In this document: positions 32,818 to 40,112 of the stretch, one piece after another
Layout: every line of letters starts with the position of its first letter
Numbering within the stretch: the first letter of the stretch is position 1
From: Polaromonas sp047303325
Lineage (GTDB): Bacteria; Pseudomonadota; Gammaproteobacteria; Burkholderiales; Burkholderiaceae_C
Direction: 5' to 3'
Length of the DNA stretch: 64,000 bases
Assembly: GCF_047303325.1 (NCBI RefSeq)
Contig: NZ_JBKBEX010000007.1
Coordinates: 1-64,000 of the forward strand
Notes under the pieces: model-generated
The model's input: only the letters and a program-made list of their open reading frames with translations
Told to the model about the DNA's origin: nothing
Databases searched by the model: none
Position numbers and translations under genes: made by a program

Positions 32818-33672
32818 ATGCTGTCAGCGCGTCAAGCGGGGCCGGTTTCACTGGCAAAATCCTGGGCGGTTTCCTCCTTCACCTCATTGCAAAGGCATTC
32901 GTTGGCAAGCTTGTCCGTCACAGTCATCACCCACAACGAGGCCCACAACATGGAGGCCTGCCTTCGTTCCGTGAGCTTCGCGGACCAGCTCGTGGTGCTC
33001 GATTCCGGCAGTACCGACAACACCGTGCAGATCGCCCGCTCCCTGGGCGCCGAAGTCAGCGTCAGCCCCGACTGGCAGGGCTTCGGCATCCAGAAGAACC
33101 GGGCCCTGGCGCTGGCCACCTCGGACTGGGTGCTGTCGCTGGATGCCGACGAGCGCGTGACGCCCGAGCTGCAGCTCGAAATCCTGGCCTGCCTGCGGGC
33201 CCCTGCCTTCGACGTGTATTCCTTTCCCCGGCTCTCGAGCTATTGCGGGCAGTACATGCGCCATTCAGGCTGGTACCCCGACCGGGTCACCCGGCTGTTT
33301 CGCCGCACGGCGGCCCGCTTCAGCGAGGACCTGGTGCATGAAAAAGTGCTGGCCCAGGGGCCGGTCGGCCAATTGCGCTCCGAGCTGCTGCACGAGAGTT
33401 TCCGCAACTTCGAGGCGGTTCTGGACAAGGCCAACCGCTATTCCACGGCGGGCGCGCAAAGCCTGCTGGGCAAGGGCAAAACAGCCTCGATCGGCAAAGC
33501 CATTGGGCACGGCCTGTGGGCTTTCATACGCACCTACTTTCTGCGGCTGGGTTTTCTTGACGGCCGGATGGGGCTGGTGCTGGCTATCTCGAACGCCGAG
33601 GGCACCTATTACCGCTACCTGAAACTGTGGCTGCTGCAGCGGAACGCCAGGGGAGCGCCGGTCGGGCGATGA
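32818..33672 (+). CDS. Glycosyltransferase family 2, WaaE/KdtX-like
   Basis: This 284-residue GT-A glycosyltransferase matches the LPS core transferases of the WaaE/KdtX type. LSVTVITHNEAHNMEACLRS opens the fold near residue 32, LVVLDSGSTDNTV follows, and the acidic nucleotide-sugar motif is WVLSLDADERVT near residue 103. A TRLFRRTAARFSEDLVHE segment is typical of the group. The 30 residues before the fold are poorly conserved, so the true start may lie slightly later than 32818. It overlaps the next glycosyltransferase gene by four bases (ATGA). Confidence 0.85.
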   Translation: MLSARQAGPVSLAKSWAVSSFTSLQRHSLASLSVTVITHNEAHNMEACLRSVSFADQLVVLDSGSTDNTVQIARSLGAEVSVSPDWQGFGIQKNRALALATSDWVLSLDADERVTPELQLEILACLRAPAFDVYSFPRLSSYCGQYMRHSGWYPDRVTRLFRRTAARFSEDLVHEKVLAQGPVGQLRSELLHESFRNFEAVLDKANRYSTAGAQSLLGKGKTASIGKAIGHGLWAFIRTYFLRLGFLDGRMGLVLAISNAEGTYYRYLKLWLLQRNARGAPVGR

Positions 33673-34541
33673 AGATCAGTTTTATCGTCCTGACTTACAA
33701 CCGCACGGATGCCTTGCTGGCCGTGTTGCGGTCGCTGGCGGAGCAATGCGGTGAAGGCCATGAGGTCCTGGTGGCCGATGATGGCTCGCGACCCGAGCAG
33801 GTGCGGATGCTGCTCGATCAGTGTCCCGCGTTCAAATGCCCGGCCCGCCATATCTGGCACCCCGACGTGGGCTTTACCGCGGCGCGGGCGCGCAACCTCG
33901 GGGCCAGCCAGGCCGCGGGCGACTACCTGGTTTTTCTGGACGGCGATTGCGTGCCCAACAAGGCGTTTGTGGCCGCGCACACGCGGCTTGCCGAAAAAGG
34001 CTGCTTTGTGAACGGCAGCCGGGTGCTTGTCAGCCAACGTCTGACAGAAGCTGTCGTCAATGGCGCTATCGACCTGCCCAGCCGTCCTGTATGGTTCTGG
34101 CTGGGGGCGCGGCTCTCGGGGGACAGCAACAAATTATTGCACCTGCTCCCCTGGCCGCGGCGTTTATTCAGGGTAAAACCGGACTTTCACTGGCACGGCA
34201 TACGCAGCTGCAACCTGGGCGTCTGGCGCGCGGACTTTGCCGATGTCAACGGATTTGATGAAACCTTCGAAGGCTGGGGGCATGAGGATGCCGACCTCGT
34301 GCTCAGGCTTCACCACCTGGGCGTGCATCGCAAAAACGGTTTCATGGGCACCGAAGTCTTTCACCTCTGGCACCGCGAGAACCCGCGCGACCAGGAGTCC
34401 ATCAACAAAAAAAGGGTGCTTGAACGCATGAAAACCGATGTGGTCCTGGCCGAAAAAGGCTTGCGTGAACTTGATTCTTCCCCGGGCGTCAAATCCACCG
34501 TCAAAATAACCTCCCTGAACGGACTCAACTCTTCCCTATGA
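33669..34541 (+). CDS. Glycosyltransferase family 2 with GalNAc-transferase-like C-terminal region
   Basis: This 290-residue GT-A enzyme opens with KISFIVLTYNRTDALLAVLRS and has the metal motif VFLDGDCVPNKAFV near residue 95. The C-terminal half contains SCNLGVWRADFADVNGFDE followed by FEGWGHEDADLVLRL, the pattern of the Glyco_transf_7C domain seen in galactosyl and GalNAc transferases and chondroitin-type enzymes. It is likely a surface-glycan transferase. It overlaps its upstream neighbour and overlaps tolB by four bases, an unusual coupling. Confidence 0.85.
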   Translation: MKISFIVLTYNRTDALLAVLRSLAEQCGEGHEVLVADDGSRPEQVRMLLDQCPAFKCPARHIWHPDVGFTAARARNLGASQAAGDYLVFLDGDCVPNKAFVAAHTRLAEKGCFVNGSRVLVSQRLTEAVVNGAIDLPSRPVWFWLGARLSGDSNKLLHLLPWPRRLFRVKPDFHWHGIRSCNLGVWRADFADVNGFDETFEGWGHEDADLVLRLHHLGVHRKNGFMGTEVFHLWHRENPRDQESINKKRVLERMKTDVVLAEKGLRELDSSPGVKSTVKITSLNGLNSSL

Positions 34542-35839
34542 GCATTGCACCTTTCACTGCGCCTTTTCTGCGCCGCCGCACTCTCGTCAGCCTGCTGGCG
34601 GCCGGCGCCCTCCCTGTACTGCCGGCTTTCGCGCAATTTCGCGTTGAGGTGTCCGGTGTAGGCCTGACCCAGCTGCCCATTGCCGTCGCCGCGTTTCGCG
34701 GTGATGCGCAGGCGCCGCAAAAAATCGGCGCCATCGTGCGGGCCGATCTCGAGCGCAGCGGCATGTTCCGCCCGGTCGACACCACCGGTGTCACCGCCGA
34801 CGAGAACACCCGCCCGGACCTGGGCGCCTGGCGGCAAAAGGGCGCGGACTCCATGGTTACGGGCAGCGTGACCTTGCTGGCCGACGGCCGCTACGACGTG
34901 CGCCTGCGCCTCTGGGACATCGTGCGCGGGCAGGACCTGGGCGGGCAGAGCTACACCGTGGGCCCGGCCGACCTGCGCCTGTCGGCGCACCGCATCTCCG
35001 ATTTTGTCTACGAAAAACTGACCGGCGAGAAGGGCATTTTCTCGACGCGCATTGCCTATGTGACCAAGGCGGCCCAGAAGTACAACCTCTGGGTGGCCGA
35101 CTCCGACGGGGAGGGCGCCCAGTCCGCGCTGACCAGCCCCGAGCCCATCATCTCGCCGGCCTGGTCGCCCAACGGCGCGCAGCTGGCCTATGTGTCGTTT
35201 GAATCGCGCAAGCCGGTGATCTACGCGCACGACGTGGCCACCGGCAAGCGGCGCCTGCTGGCCAACTTCCGCGGCTCCAACAGCGCGCCGGCCTGGTCTC
35301 CGGACGGCAAACAGCTGGTGGCGACGCTGAGCCGCGACGGCGGCTCGCAGCTCTACGCCATAGGCCTCAATGGGGGCGATCCCAAGCGGCTGACCCAGTC
35401 TTCGAGCATTGACACCGAACCGGCTTTCTCGCCCGACGGACGCTATATCTACTTCGTCAGCGACCGCGGCGGCGCGCCGCAGATCTACCGCATGAGCCCG
35501 AACGGCGGTAACGCCGAGCGTGTCACCTTCACCGGTAGCTACAACATCTCGCCGGCGATCAGCCCCGACGGGCGCTGGCTGGCCTACATCTCCCGGGTAG
35601 GCGGCGCCTTCAAGCTGCACGTCATGGAACTTGCGACAGGGACCGTCACTCCAATCACCGACACTTCGGCCGACGAGAGCCCAAGCTTCGCGCCCAACAG
35701 CCGCCTGATCGTCTACGCGACCCACCAGCAGGGCAGGGAAGCACTGATGACCACCACGCTGGACGGGAAGATCAAAGCCAGGTTGTCCGGCGCCAGCGGC
35801 GACATCCGGGAGCCCGATTGGGGACCCTTCCAGCGTTGA
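34538..35839 (+). CDS. tolB: Tol-Pal system protein TolB
   Basis: This 433-residue periplasmic beta-propeller protein of the Tol-Pal machine supports outer-membrane integrity and constriction. It has a signal sequence with an RRR before the hydrophobic core (RRRTLVSLLAAGALPVLPAFA), an N-terminal domain (VGLTQLPIAVAAF onwards) and a six-bladed propeller with WSPNG / WSPDG / FSPDGRYIYF repeats between residues 200 and 420. Length is standard. Its ATG overlaps the glycosyltransferase stop (ATGA). pal and cpoB follow, but tolQ, tolR and tolA are absent upstream. Confidence 0.96.
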   Translation: MSIAPFTAPFLRRRTLVSLLAAGALPVLPAFAQFRVEVSGVGLTQLPIAVAAFRGDAQAPQKIGAIVRADLERSGMFRPVDTTGVTADENTRPDLGAWRQKGADSMVTGSVTLLADGRYDVRLRLWDIVRGQDLGGQSYTVGPADLRLSAHRISDFVYEKLTGEKGIFSTRIAYVTKAAQKYNLWVADSDGEGAQSALTSPEPIISPAWSPNGAQLAYVSFESRKPVIYAHDVATGKRRLLANFRGSNSAPAWSPDGKQLVATLSRDGGSQLYAIGLNGGDPKRLTQSSSIDTEPAFSPDGRYIYFVSDRGGAPQIYRMSPNGGNAERVTFTGSYNISPAISPDGRWLAYISRVGGAFKLHVMELATGTVTPITDTSADESPSFAPNSRLIVYATHQQGREALMTTTLDGKIKARLSGASGDIREPDWGPFQR

Positions 35840-35913
35840 TCCACAGCGTCAGGCAGGCGCTTCAAGCCACCGTTTTCGATCCGGTCCATTTTTATTTTTT
35901 GTAGAGGTACTCC

Positions 35914-36444
35914 ATGAAAAGCAGAATTTTTTCCATCATCTCCTCCCTGGTCCTGGCGGCCACGCTGACGGCCTGCGGCTCCGGTGTCAAGCTCAATGAC
36001 GTTCCCGTCGAAGACCGCACGGGTACGGCCCAGCAGCAGGGTGACCCGTCAGCCACCAGCCGTGTGCCGACGGTGCAGGTGGAAGGCGCCGACGCTTCGC
36101 TCGCGGGCCCGGCCAATGTGGCCAAGGTCATCTACTTTGATTTCGACAGCTACGTGGTCAAGCCCGAGTTCCAGGGTGCCATCGAAGCCCATGCCAAGTA
36201 CCTGACCGCCAACAAGAGCCGCAAGATGGCCATCGAAGGCCACACCGATGAGCGCGGCGGCCGCGAGTACAACCTGGCCCTGGGCCAGAAACGTGCCGAA
36301 GCCGTTCGCCGCGCGCTGGGTCTGCTGGGCGTGGCCGATGCGCAGGTCGAGGCCGTGAGCTTCGGCAAGGAAAAGCCCGCGGTGCCAGGCTCCGACGAGG
36401 AAGCCATGGCGAAGAACCGCCGCGCTGAACTGAGCTACCGCTAA
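35914..36444 (+). CDS. pal: Peptidoglycan-associated lipoprotein Pal
   Basis: This 176-residue outer-membrane lipoprotein has a signal peptide ending in the lipobox LTACGS (Cys about 22), a flexible linker to residue 70, and an OmpA-like peptidoglycan-binding domain. The domain shows VIYFDFDSYVVKPEF, EGHTDERGGREYNLALGQ and KRAEAVRRAL, with the Asp and Arg that contact diaminopimelate. It anchors the outer membrane to the wall and binds TolB. The gene lies 74 bases after tolB and 5 bases before cpoB, in the canonical tolB-pal-cpoB order. Confidence 0.96.
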   Translation: MKSRIFSIISSLVLAATLTACGSGVKLNDVPVEDRTGTAQQQGDPSATSRVPTVQVEGADASLAGPANVAKVIYFDFDSYVVKPEFQGAIEAHAKYLTANKSRKMAIEGHTDERGGREYNLALGQKRAEAVRRALGLLGVADAQVEAVSFGKEKPAVPGSDEEAMAKNRRAELSYR

Positions 36445-36449
36445 GCCGG

Positions 36450-37220
36450 GTGCCGACCGTGAAGACCTTCCGGATTGCCGCGATCCTCGCGGCCGGCCTG
36501 CTGGCGTTCAACGCGCACGCGGGGCTGTTTGAAGACGACGAGGCTCGCCGGGCGATCCTCGATTTGCGCCAGAAAGTCGATGCGGCGCAAACGCGCACGG
36601 CCGAAGAGCTGCGCAGGACCACCGAAGACAATGCCCAGCTGCGCCGCAGCCTGCTGGACCTGTCCAACCAGATCGAAGCCTTGCGCAATGAACTCGCCAC
36701 CCTGCGCGGGCAGAATGAGAACCTCACGCGCAATGTGGTCGAGATGCAGCGTACCCAGAAAGACCTGACGACGGGTGTGGACGAGCGCCTGCGCAAGTTC
36801 GAGCCGGGCAAGGTGAACGTAGATGGCAAGGAGTTTGTCGCCGAGCCGGCCGAAAGGCAGGAGTTCGAGGCCGCGCTGGCCACGCTTCGCAAGGGAGACT
36901 TCGCCGCGGCGCAGACCAGCTTCCTGGCCTTCATGAAGCGTTATCCGCAAACCGGCTACCGGGCTTCCGCACTGTTCTGGCTCGGCAATGCGCAATATGC
37001 CCTGCGCAACTACCGCGACGCGGTGACCAATTTCCGCGCACTCGTGACGGCCGAACCCGAGCACATGCGCGCGCCGGAAGCCTTGCTCTCGCTGGCCAAC
37101 TGCCAGATCGAGCTCAAGGACAACCGCTCGGCGCGCAAGACGCTGGAAGACCTGATCAAGGCCTATCCCCAGGCCGAAGCGGCTTCCGTCGCCAAGGATC
37201 GCCTGGCCAAGCTGAAGTAG
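36450..37220 (+). CDS. cpoB: Cell division coordinator CpoB (YbgF)
   Basis: This periplasmic protein of up to 256 residues has a signal peptide (FRIAAILAAGLLAFNAHA), a coiled-coil segment near residues 25-105 (RRAILDLRQKVDAAQTRTAE and onwards) and C-terminal TPR-like repeats near residues 130-250 (FWLGNAQYALRNYRDAV, LANCQIELKDNRSARK). CpoB links Tol-Pal to septal peptidoglycan synthesis. Two GTG starts are possible: 36450, or 36459, which gives MKTFRIAAIL, a more typical signal-peptide start. It closes the tolB-pal-cpoB group. Confidence 0.93.
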   Translation: MPTVKTFRIAAILAAGLLAFNAHAGLFEDDEARRAILDLRQKVDAAQTRTAEELRRTTEDNAQLRRSLLDLSNQIEALRNELATLRGQNENLTRNVVEMQRTQKDLTTGVDERLRKFEPGKVNVDGKEFVAEPAERQEFEAALATLRKGDFAAAQTSFLAFMKRYPQTGYRASALFWLGNAQYALRNYRDAVTNFRALVTAEPEHMRAPEALLSLANCQIELKDNRSARKTLEDLIKAYPQAEAASVAKDRLAKLK

Positions 37221-37268
37221 CGGGGCGCTTTAAAGGAGCATTTGTTCATTCCCAACTAAAATTGAGGA

Positions 37269-38384
37269 ATGGACATCTCCGCACTCAACAGTCTCACGGC
37301 CCAGGTTCTCTGGGCCGGTTTCATTCTGGCCATGGTTTTCGGCGCGATTGCCCAGCGCACCCATTTCTGCACCATGGGCGCCGTCAGCGACATCGTGAAC
37401 ATGGGCGACTGGACACGCATGCGCATGTGGGGCATGGCCATAGGCGTGGCCATGATCGGCTTCTTCACCATGGCGGCCGCCGGGGTGATTGATCCCGCCA
37501 AGACGCTTTACGCCTCCAACCGATTCATCTGGCTCTCTGCCCTGGTGGGCGGCGCGATGTTCGGCTTCGGTATGGTGCTGGCTTCGGGCTGCGGCAGCAA
37601 AACCCTGGTACGCATAGGCGGCGGCAGCCTCAAGTCCGTGGTGGTGTTTGCCGTCATGGGCATTACGGCCTTCGCCACGCTCAAGGGCATCACCGCCGTG
37701 GTCCGTGTGGCCACCGTAGACAAGGTGGCGATTGATTTCACCACCAACGCGACCTTGCCGACCTGGGTGGCCGGCGCCATCGGCATCACGCCGGCCGCGG
37801 CCGGCATAGGCCTGGCCATACTCATCGGCCTGGGCCTGATCGTCTGGGCCTTGTTCAGCGAAGACTTCCGCCGCTTCGACAGCCTGCTCGCGGGCCTGGG
37901 CATAGGCGGCGTCATCGCGGCCATGTGGTGGGTCAGCGGGCACCTGGGTTATGTGGCCGAGCATCCCGAGACGCTGCAGGAAGCTTTTCTGGCCACCAAT
38001 TCTGGCCGGGCCGAGGCGCTGAGTTTTGTCTCTCCCGTGGCCTATACCGTGGACTGGCTGATGTTCTTCAGCGACAAGAGCAAAGTGCTCACACTGGGCA
38101 TCGTATCGGTGTTCGGCGTGGTCGCCGGCTCGGCCCTCTATGCGCTGCTGTCGCGCAGCTTCCGCTGGGAGGGTTTTCGCGACGCGGAAGACACGGCCAA
38201 CCACCTGGTGGGCGCCACGCTGATGGGCGTGGGCGGTGTCTGCGCCATGGGCTGCACCGTGGGGCAAGGCCTGTCGGGCATCTCGACCCTGAGTTTCACG
38301 AGCTTTGTGGCGCTGGCGGCCATACTCGCGGGCTGCGTGGCGGGCTTGAAATACCAGATCTGGCGGCTTGAGCGCCAGGCCTGA
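37269..38384 (+). CDS. YeeE/YedE family (TsuA-type) thiosulfate/sulfur transporter
   Basis: This 371-residue polytopic inner-membrane protein has about nine to ten spans. The duplicated YeeE/YedE fold carries the cysteines that in TsuA relay thiosulfate: RTHFCTMGAVSD near residue 35, LASGCGSKTL near residue 108, and AMGCTVGQGLSGIS near residue 330. It should import thiosulfate or a related sulfur species. In many bacteria a TusA-like partner gene is adjacent; none is visible here. It is followed by tcdA after 21 bases. Confidence 0.88.
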   Translation: MDISALNSLTAQVLWAGFILAMVFGAIAQRTHFCTMGAVSDIVNMGDWTRMRMWGMAIGVAMIGFFTMAAAGVIDPAKTLYASNRFIWLSALVGGAMFGFGMVLASGCGSKTLVRIGGGSLKSVVVFAVMGITAFATLKGITAVVRVATVDKVAIDFTTNATLPTWVAGAIGITPAAAGIGLAILIGLGLIVWALFSEDFRRFDSLLAGLGIGGVIAAMWWVSGHLGYVAEHPETLQEAFLATNSGRAEALSFVSPVAYTVDWLMFFSDKSKVLTLGIVSVFGVVAGSALYALLSRSFRWEGFRDAEDTANHLVGATLMGVGGVCAMGCTVGQGLSGISTLSFTSFVALAAILAGCVAGLKYQIWRLERQA

Positions 38385-38405
38385 GGCGCGCATCGACACA
38401 CGGCC

Positions 38406-39185
38406 ATGACCTCCCTGATCGCAGAACTCCCAGCCGACCTGGAGCGCCGCTTCGGCGGCCTGGCGCGCCTTTACGGCGCGGCGGGCGCGCAGCGGATACG
38501 CCAGGCGCACATCGTGGTCGTGGGCCTGGGCGGCGTGGGTTCCTGGGCGGCCGAAGCCGCGGCCCGCAGCGGCGTGGCCCGGCTGACCCTGATAGACCTG
38601 GACCACATTGCCGAATCCAATATCAACCGCCAGGTCCATGCGCTGGACAGCACCCTGGGCCAGGCCAAGGTGCAGGCCATGCGTGAACGCATCGCGCAAA
38701 TCCATCCGGGCTGCCGCGTCGACGGCATCGAGGAGTTTGTTGACGCCGCCAACTGGCCGGGCATTCTGGGCCTTGAGGGCGGTTTCGACCGCAAGCAATT
38801 GGCCGTGATCGACGCCTGCGACCAGGTGAAAGCCAAAACCGCCATGGCCGCCTGGGCCATTTCCAACAAGGTGAACCTCGTCAGTGTGGGCGCGGCGGGC
38901 GGCAAGCGGTTGGCGCACCGCGTGAACATCGACGATCTGTCGCTAGTCACGCACGACCCTTTGCTGGCGCAACTGCGCTACCGCCTGCGCAAGGAGCACG
39001 GCGCGGCGCGCAAGGGCAAGATGGGCGTGGCCTGCGTGTTCAGCCGCGAGGCCGTGCTGCAGCCCTCTGCCGCGGCCCAAAGCGACGGCAGCCTGAACTG
39101 CCATGGCTACGGGTCGGTCGTGAGCGTGACCTCGACCTTCGGCCTGTGCGCGGCCGGCTGGGTACTCGACAAAATTGCCGCCTGA
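38406..39185 (+). CDS. tcdA: tRNA threonylcarbamoyladenosine dehydratase (ThiF/E1-like)
   Basis: This 259-residue E1-like ATP-dependent enzyme cyclises t6A37 of tRNA to ct6A. It has the E1 nucleotide motif VVVGLGGVGSWAAEAA near residue 38, LIDLDHIAESNINRQ near residue 64, the D-A-C-D segment AVIDACDQVKAK near residue 138 and the C-terminal NCHGYGSVVSVTSTFG near residue 234. It is cytoplasmic, and length is typical of CsdL/TcdA. The tRNA-Lys genes, whose products carry t6A, lie just downstream, probably by chance. Confidence 0.92.
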   Translation: MTSLIAELPADLERRFGGLARLYGAAGAQRIRQAHIVVVGLGGVGSWAAEAAARSGVARLTLIDLDHIAESNINRQVHALDSTLGQAKVQAMRERIAQIHPGCRVDGIEEFVDAANWPGILGLEGGFDRKQLAVIDACDQVKAKTAMAAWAISNKVNLVSVGAAGGKRLAHRVNIDDLSLVTHDPLLAQLRYRLRKEHGAARKGKMGVACVFSREAVLQPSAAAQSDGSLNCHGYGSVVSVTSTFGLCAAGWVLDKIAA

Positions 39186-39189
39186 GTTT

Positions 39190-39219
39190 TTGCGGAGCGC
39201 TAAAAAACCACGCTATAAT
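39190..39219 (+). promoter_or_regulatory. Promoter of the tRNA-Lys pair
   Basis: TTGCGG at 39190-39195 and an exact TATAAT at 39214-39219 are 18 bases apart, about 70 bases before the first tRNA. The strong -10 and the location between tcdA and the tRNA genes make this a convincing sigma70 promoter. Confidence 0.7.
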
Positions 39220-39289
39220 TCAAAGCTTTGCTGCTCTTGAAGTGGCAAATACCGGAATGTATCGCGAGGGAAACCGTGTGATATAACTC

Positions 39290-39365
39290 GGGACCATAGC
39301 TCAGTTGGTAGAGCAGCGGACTTTTAATCCGTTTGTCGTGGGTTCGACCCCCGCTGGTCCCACCA
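39290..39365 (+). tRNA. tRNA-Lys (TTT anticodon)
   Basis: The 76-base cloverleaf has CCA encoded. The acceptor arm GGGACCA pairs with TGGTCCC, the D-arm is GCTC...GAGC, the anticodon arm GCGGA/TCCGT encloses CTTTTAA (anticodon TTT), and the T-arm is GTGGG TTCGACC CCCGC (one G-T-type pair). It is followed 8 bases later by a second tRNA-Lys and is probably co-transcribed with it. Confidence 0.96.
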
Positions 39366-39373
39366 GAATTTTC

Positions 39374-39449
39374 GGGTTCTTAGCTCAGTTGGTAGAGCAG
39401 CGGACTCTTAATCCGTAGGTCGACAGTTCGAATCTGTCAGAACCCACCA
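39374..39449 (+). tRNA. tRNA-Lys (CTT anticodon)
   Basis: The 76-base cloverleaf has CCA encoded. The acceptor arm GGGTTCT pairs with AGAACCC; the anticodon loop CTCTTAA gives CTT; the T-loop is TTCGAAT. The D-arm and anticodon-arm region is almost identical to the preceding tRNA-Lys, pointing to an old duplication followed by divergence of the acceptor and T arms. Confidence 0.96.
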
Positions 39450-39455
39450 TCCCTC

Positions 39456-39487
39456 AAAAGGACTTGGCCGAAAGGCCAAGTCCTTTT
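39456..39487 (+). terminator. Rho-independent terminator after the tRNA-Lys pair
   Basis: AAAAGGACTTGGCC (39456-39469) pairs perfectly with GGCCAAGTCCTTTT (39474-39487) around a GAAA tetraloop. The T-rich 3' side continues as GTCTTTT. This is the clearest intrinsic terminator in the window. Confidence 0.92.
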
Positions 39488-39540
39488 GTCTTTTGCGCGG
39501 GGAAATCGCGGGGCCTGGCCTCAGGCCAGCTCAGCTTGAT

Positions 39541-40044
39541 TCAGGCCGGGTAGCCCAGCGTCGGCACGTCGAGTTGGGCCTGCCTTGCCACCCGTATGCA
39601 GTCCTTCATGTGCTCTTCACCGAAGTAGCGAATCGCCGCGTAGCCGACGGCGGCTGCGACGACCTGGCCGGCCAGCGGGACGTATTTGGCGGCCTGCTTG
39701 GCCGTCAGGCGCACGCCTATCTTGGTGGCGGCCTTGATGACCAAGTCGCGACTGATGAATTTACCGATCAGCACCGAGCCCACCAGGGCTACGGCTTTTT
39801 GCACCTGGTCGCGTTTTTTGGGTTCGAGCTGATCGAGCTGCTGCGGCGTGAGGCCGAATTCCTTGTTGATCTCGGGGATGAGCTGGGACAGCATGGCCGC
39901 GTCCACCATCCAGTCGAGGCCGGGCACCGGCACGGCACTGGCCGCGGCCGCGACCATGGCGCGCTTGTTCAGCAGCTTGCGGCTGCGTTTGACGGCGGCT
40001 GACAGCGCCGCGTTGTCCGCAGCCATGTGCAAGGCGGAAGGCAT
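39541..40044 (-). CDS. Hypothetical protein, possibly EcsC-like
   Basis: This 167-residue protein is of no firm family. It contains a hydrophobic helical hairpin near residues 30-50 (AMVAAAASAVPVPGLDWMVD) and another Gly/Ala-rich hydrophobic stretch near 118-142 (AKYVPLAGQVVAAAVGYAAI), separated by a charged helical region (QLDQLEPKKRDQVQKAVAL). This resembles EcsC-family or DUF697-type membrane-associated proteins, but I am not certain. It is convergent with the tRNA genes and stands 68 bases downstream of the ABC-F gene on the same strand. Confidence 0.6.
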   Translation of the reverse strand: MPSALHMAADNAALSAAVKRSRKLLNKRAMVAAAASAVPVPGLDWMVDAAMLSQLIPEINKEFGLTPQQLDQLEPKKRDQVQKAVALVGSVLIGKFISRDLVIKAATKIGVRLTAKQAAKYVPLAGQVVAAAVGYAAIRYFGEEHMKDCIRVARQAQLDVPTLGYPA

Positions 40045-40112
40045 CGATCACATCCTTTCAAGGACGGCCCTGCCTGGGCAAACAAGCTGCAGGCGAGGGG
40101 CCTGCAGGCACT

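Noticed and set aside
37230..38918. Long minus-strand frame of 562 codons
   Set aside because: It is antisense to the YeeE/YedE transporter and tcdA, and rich in His/Gly as expected for a GC shadow.
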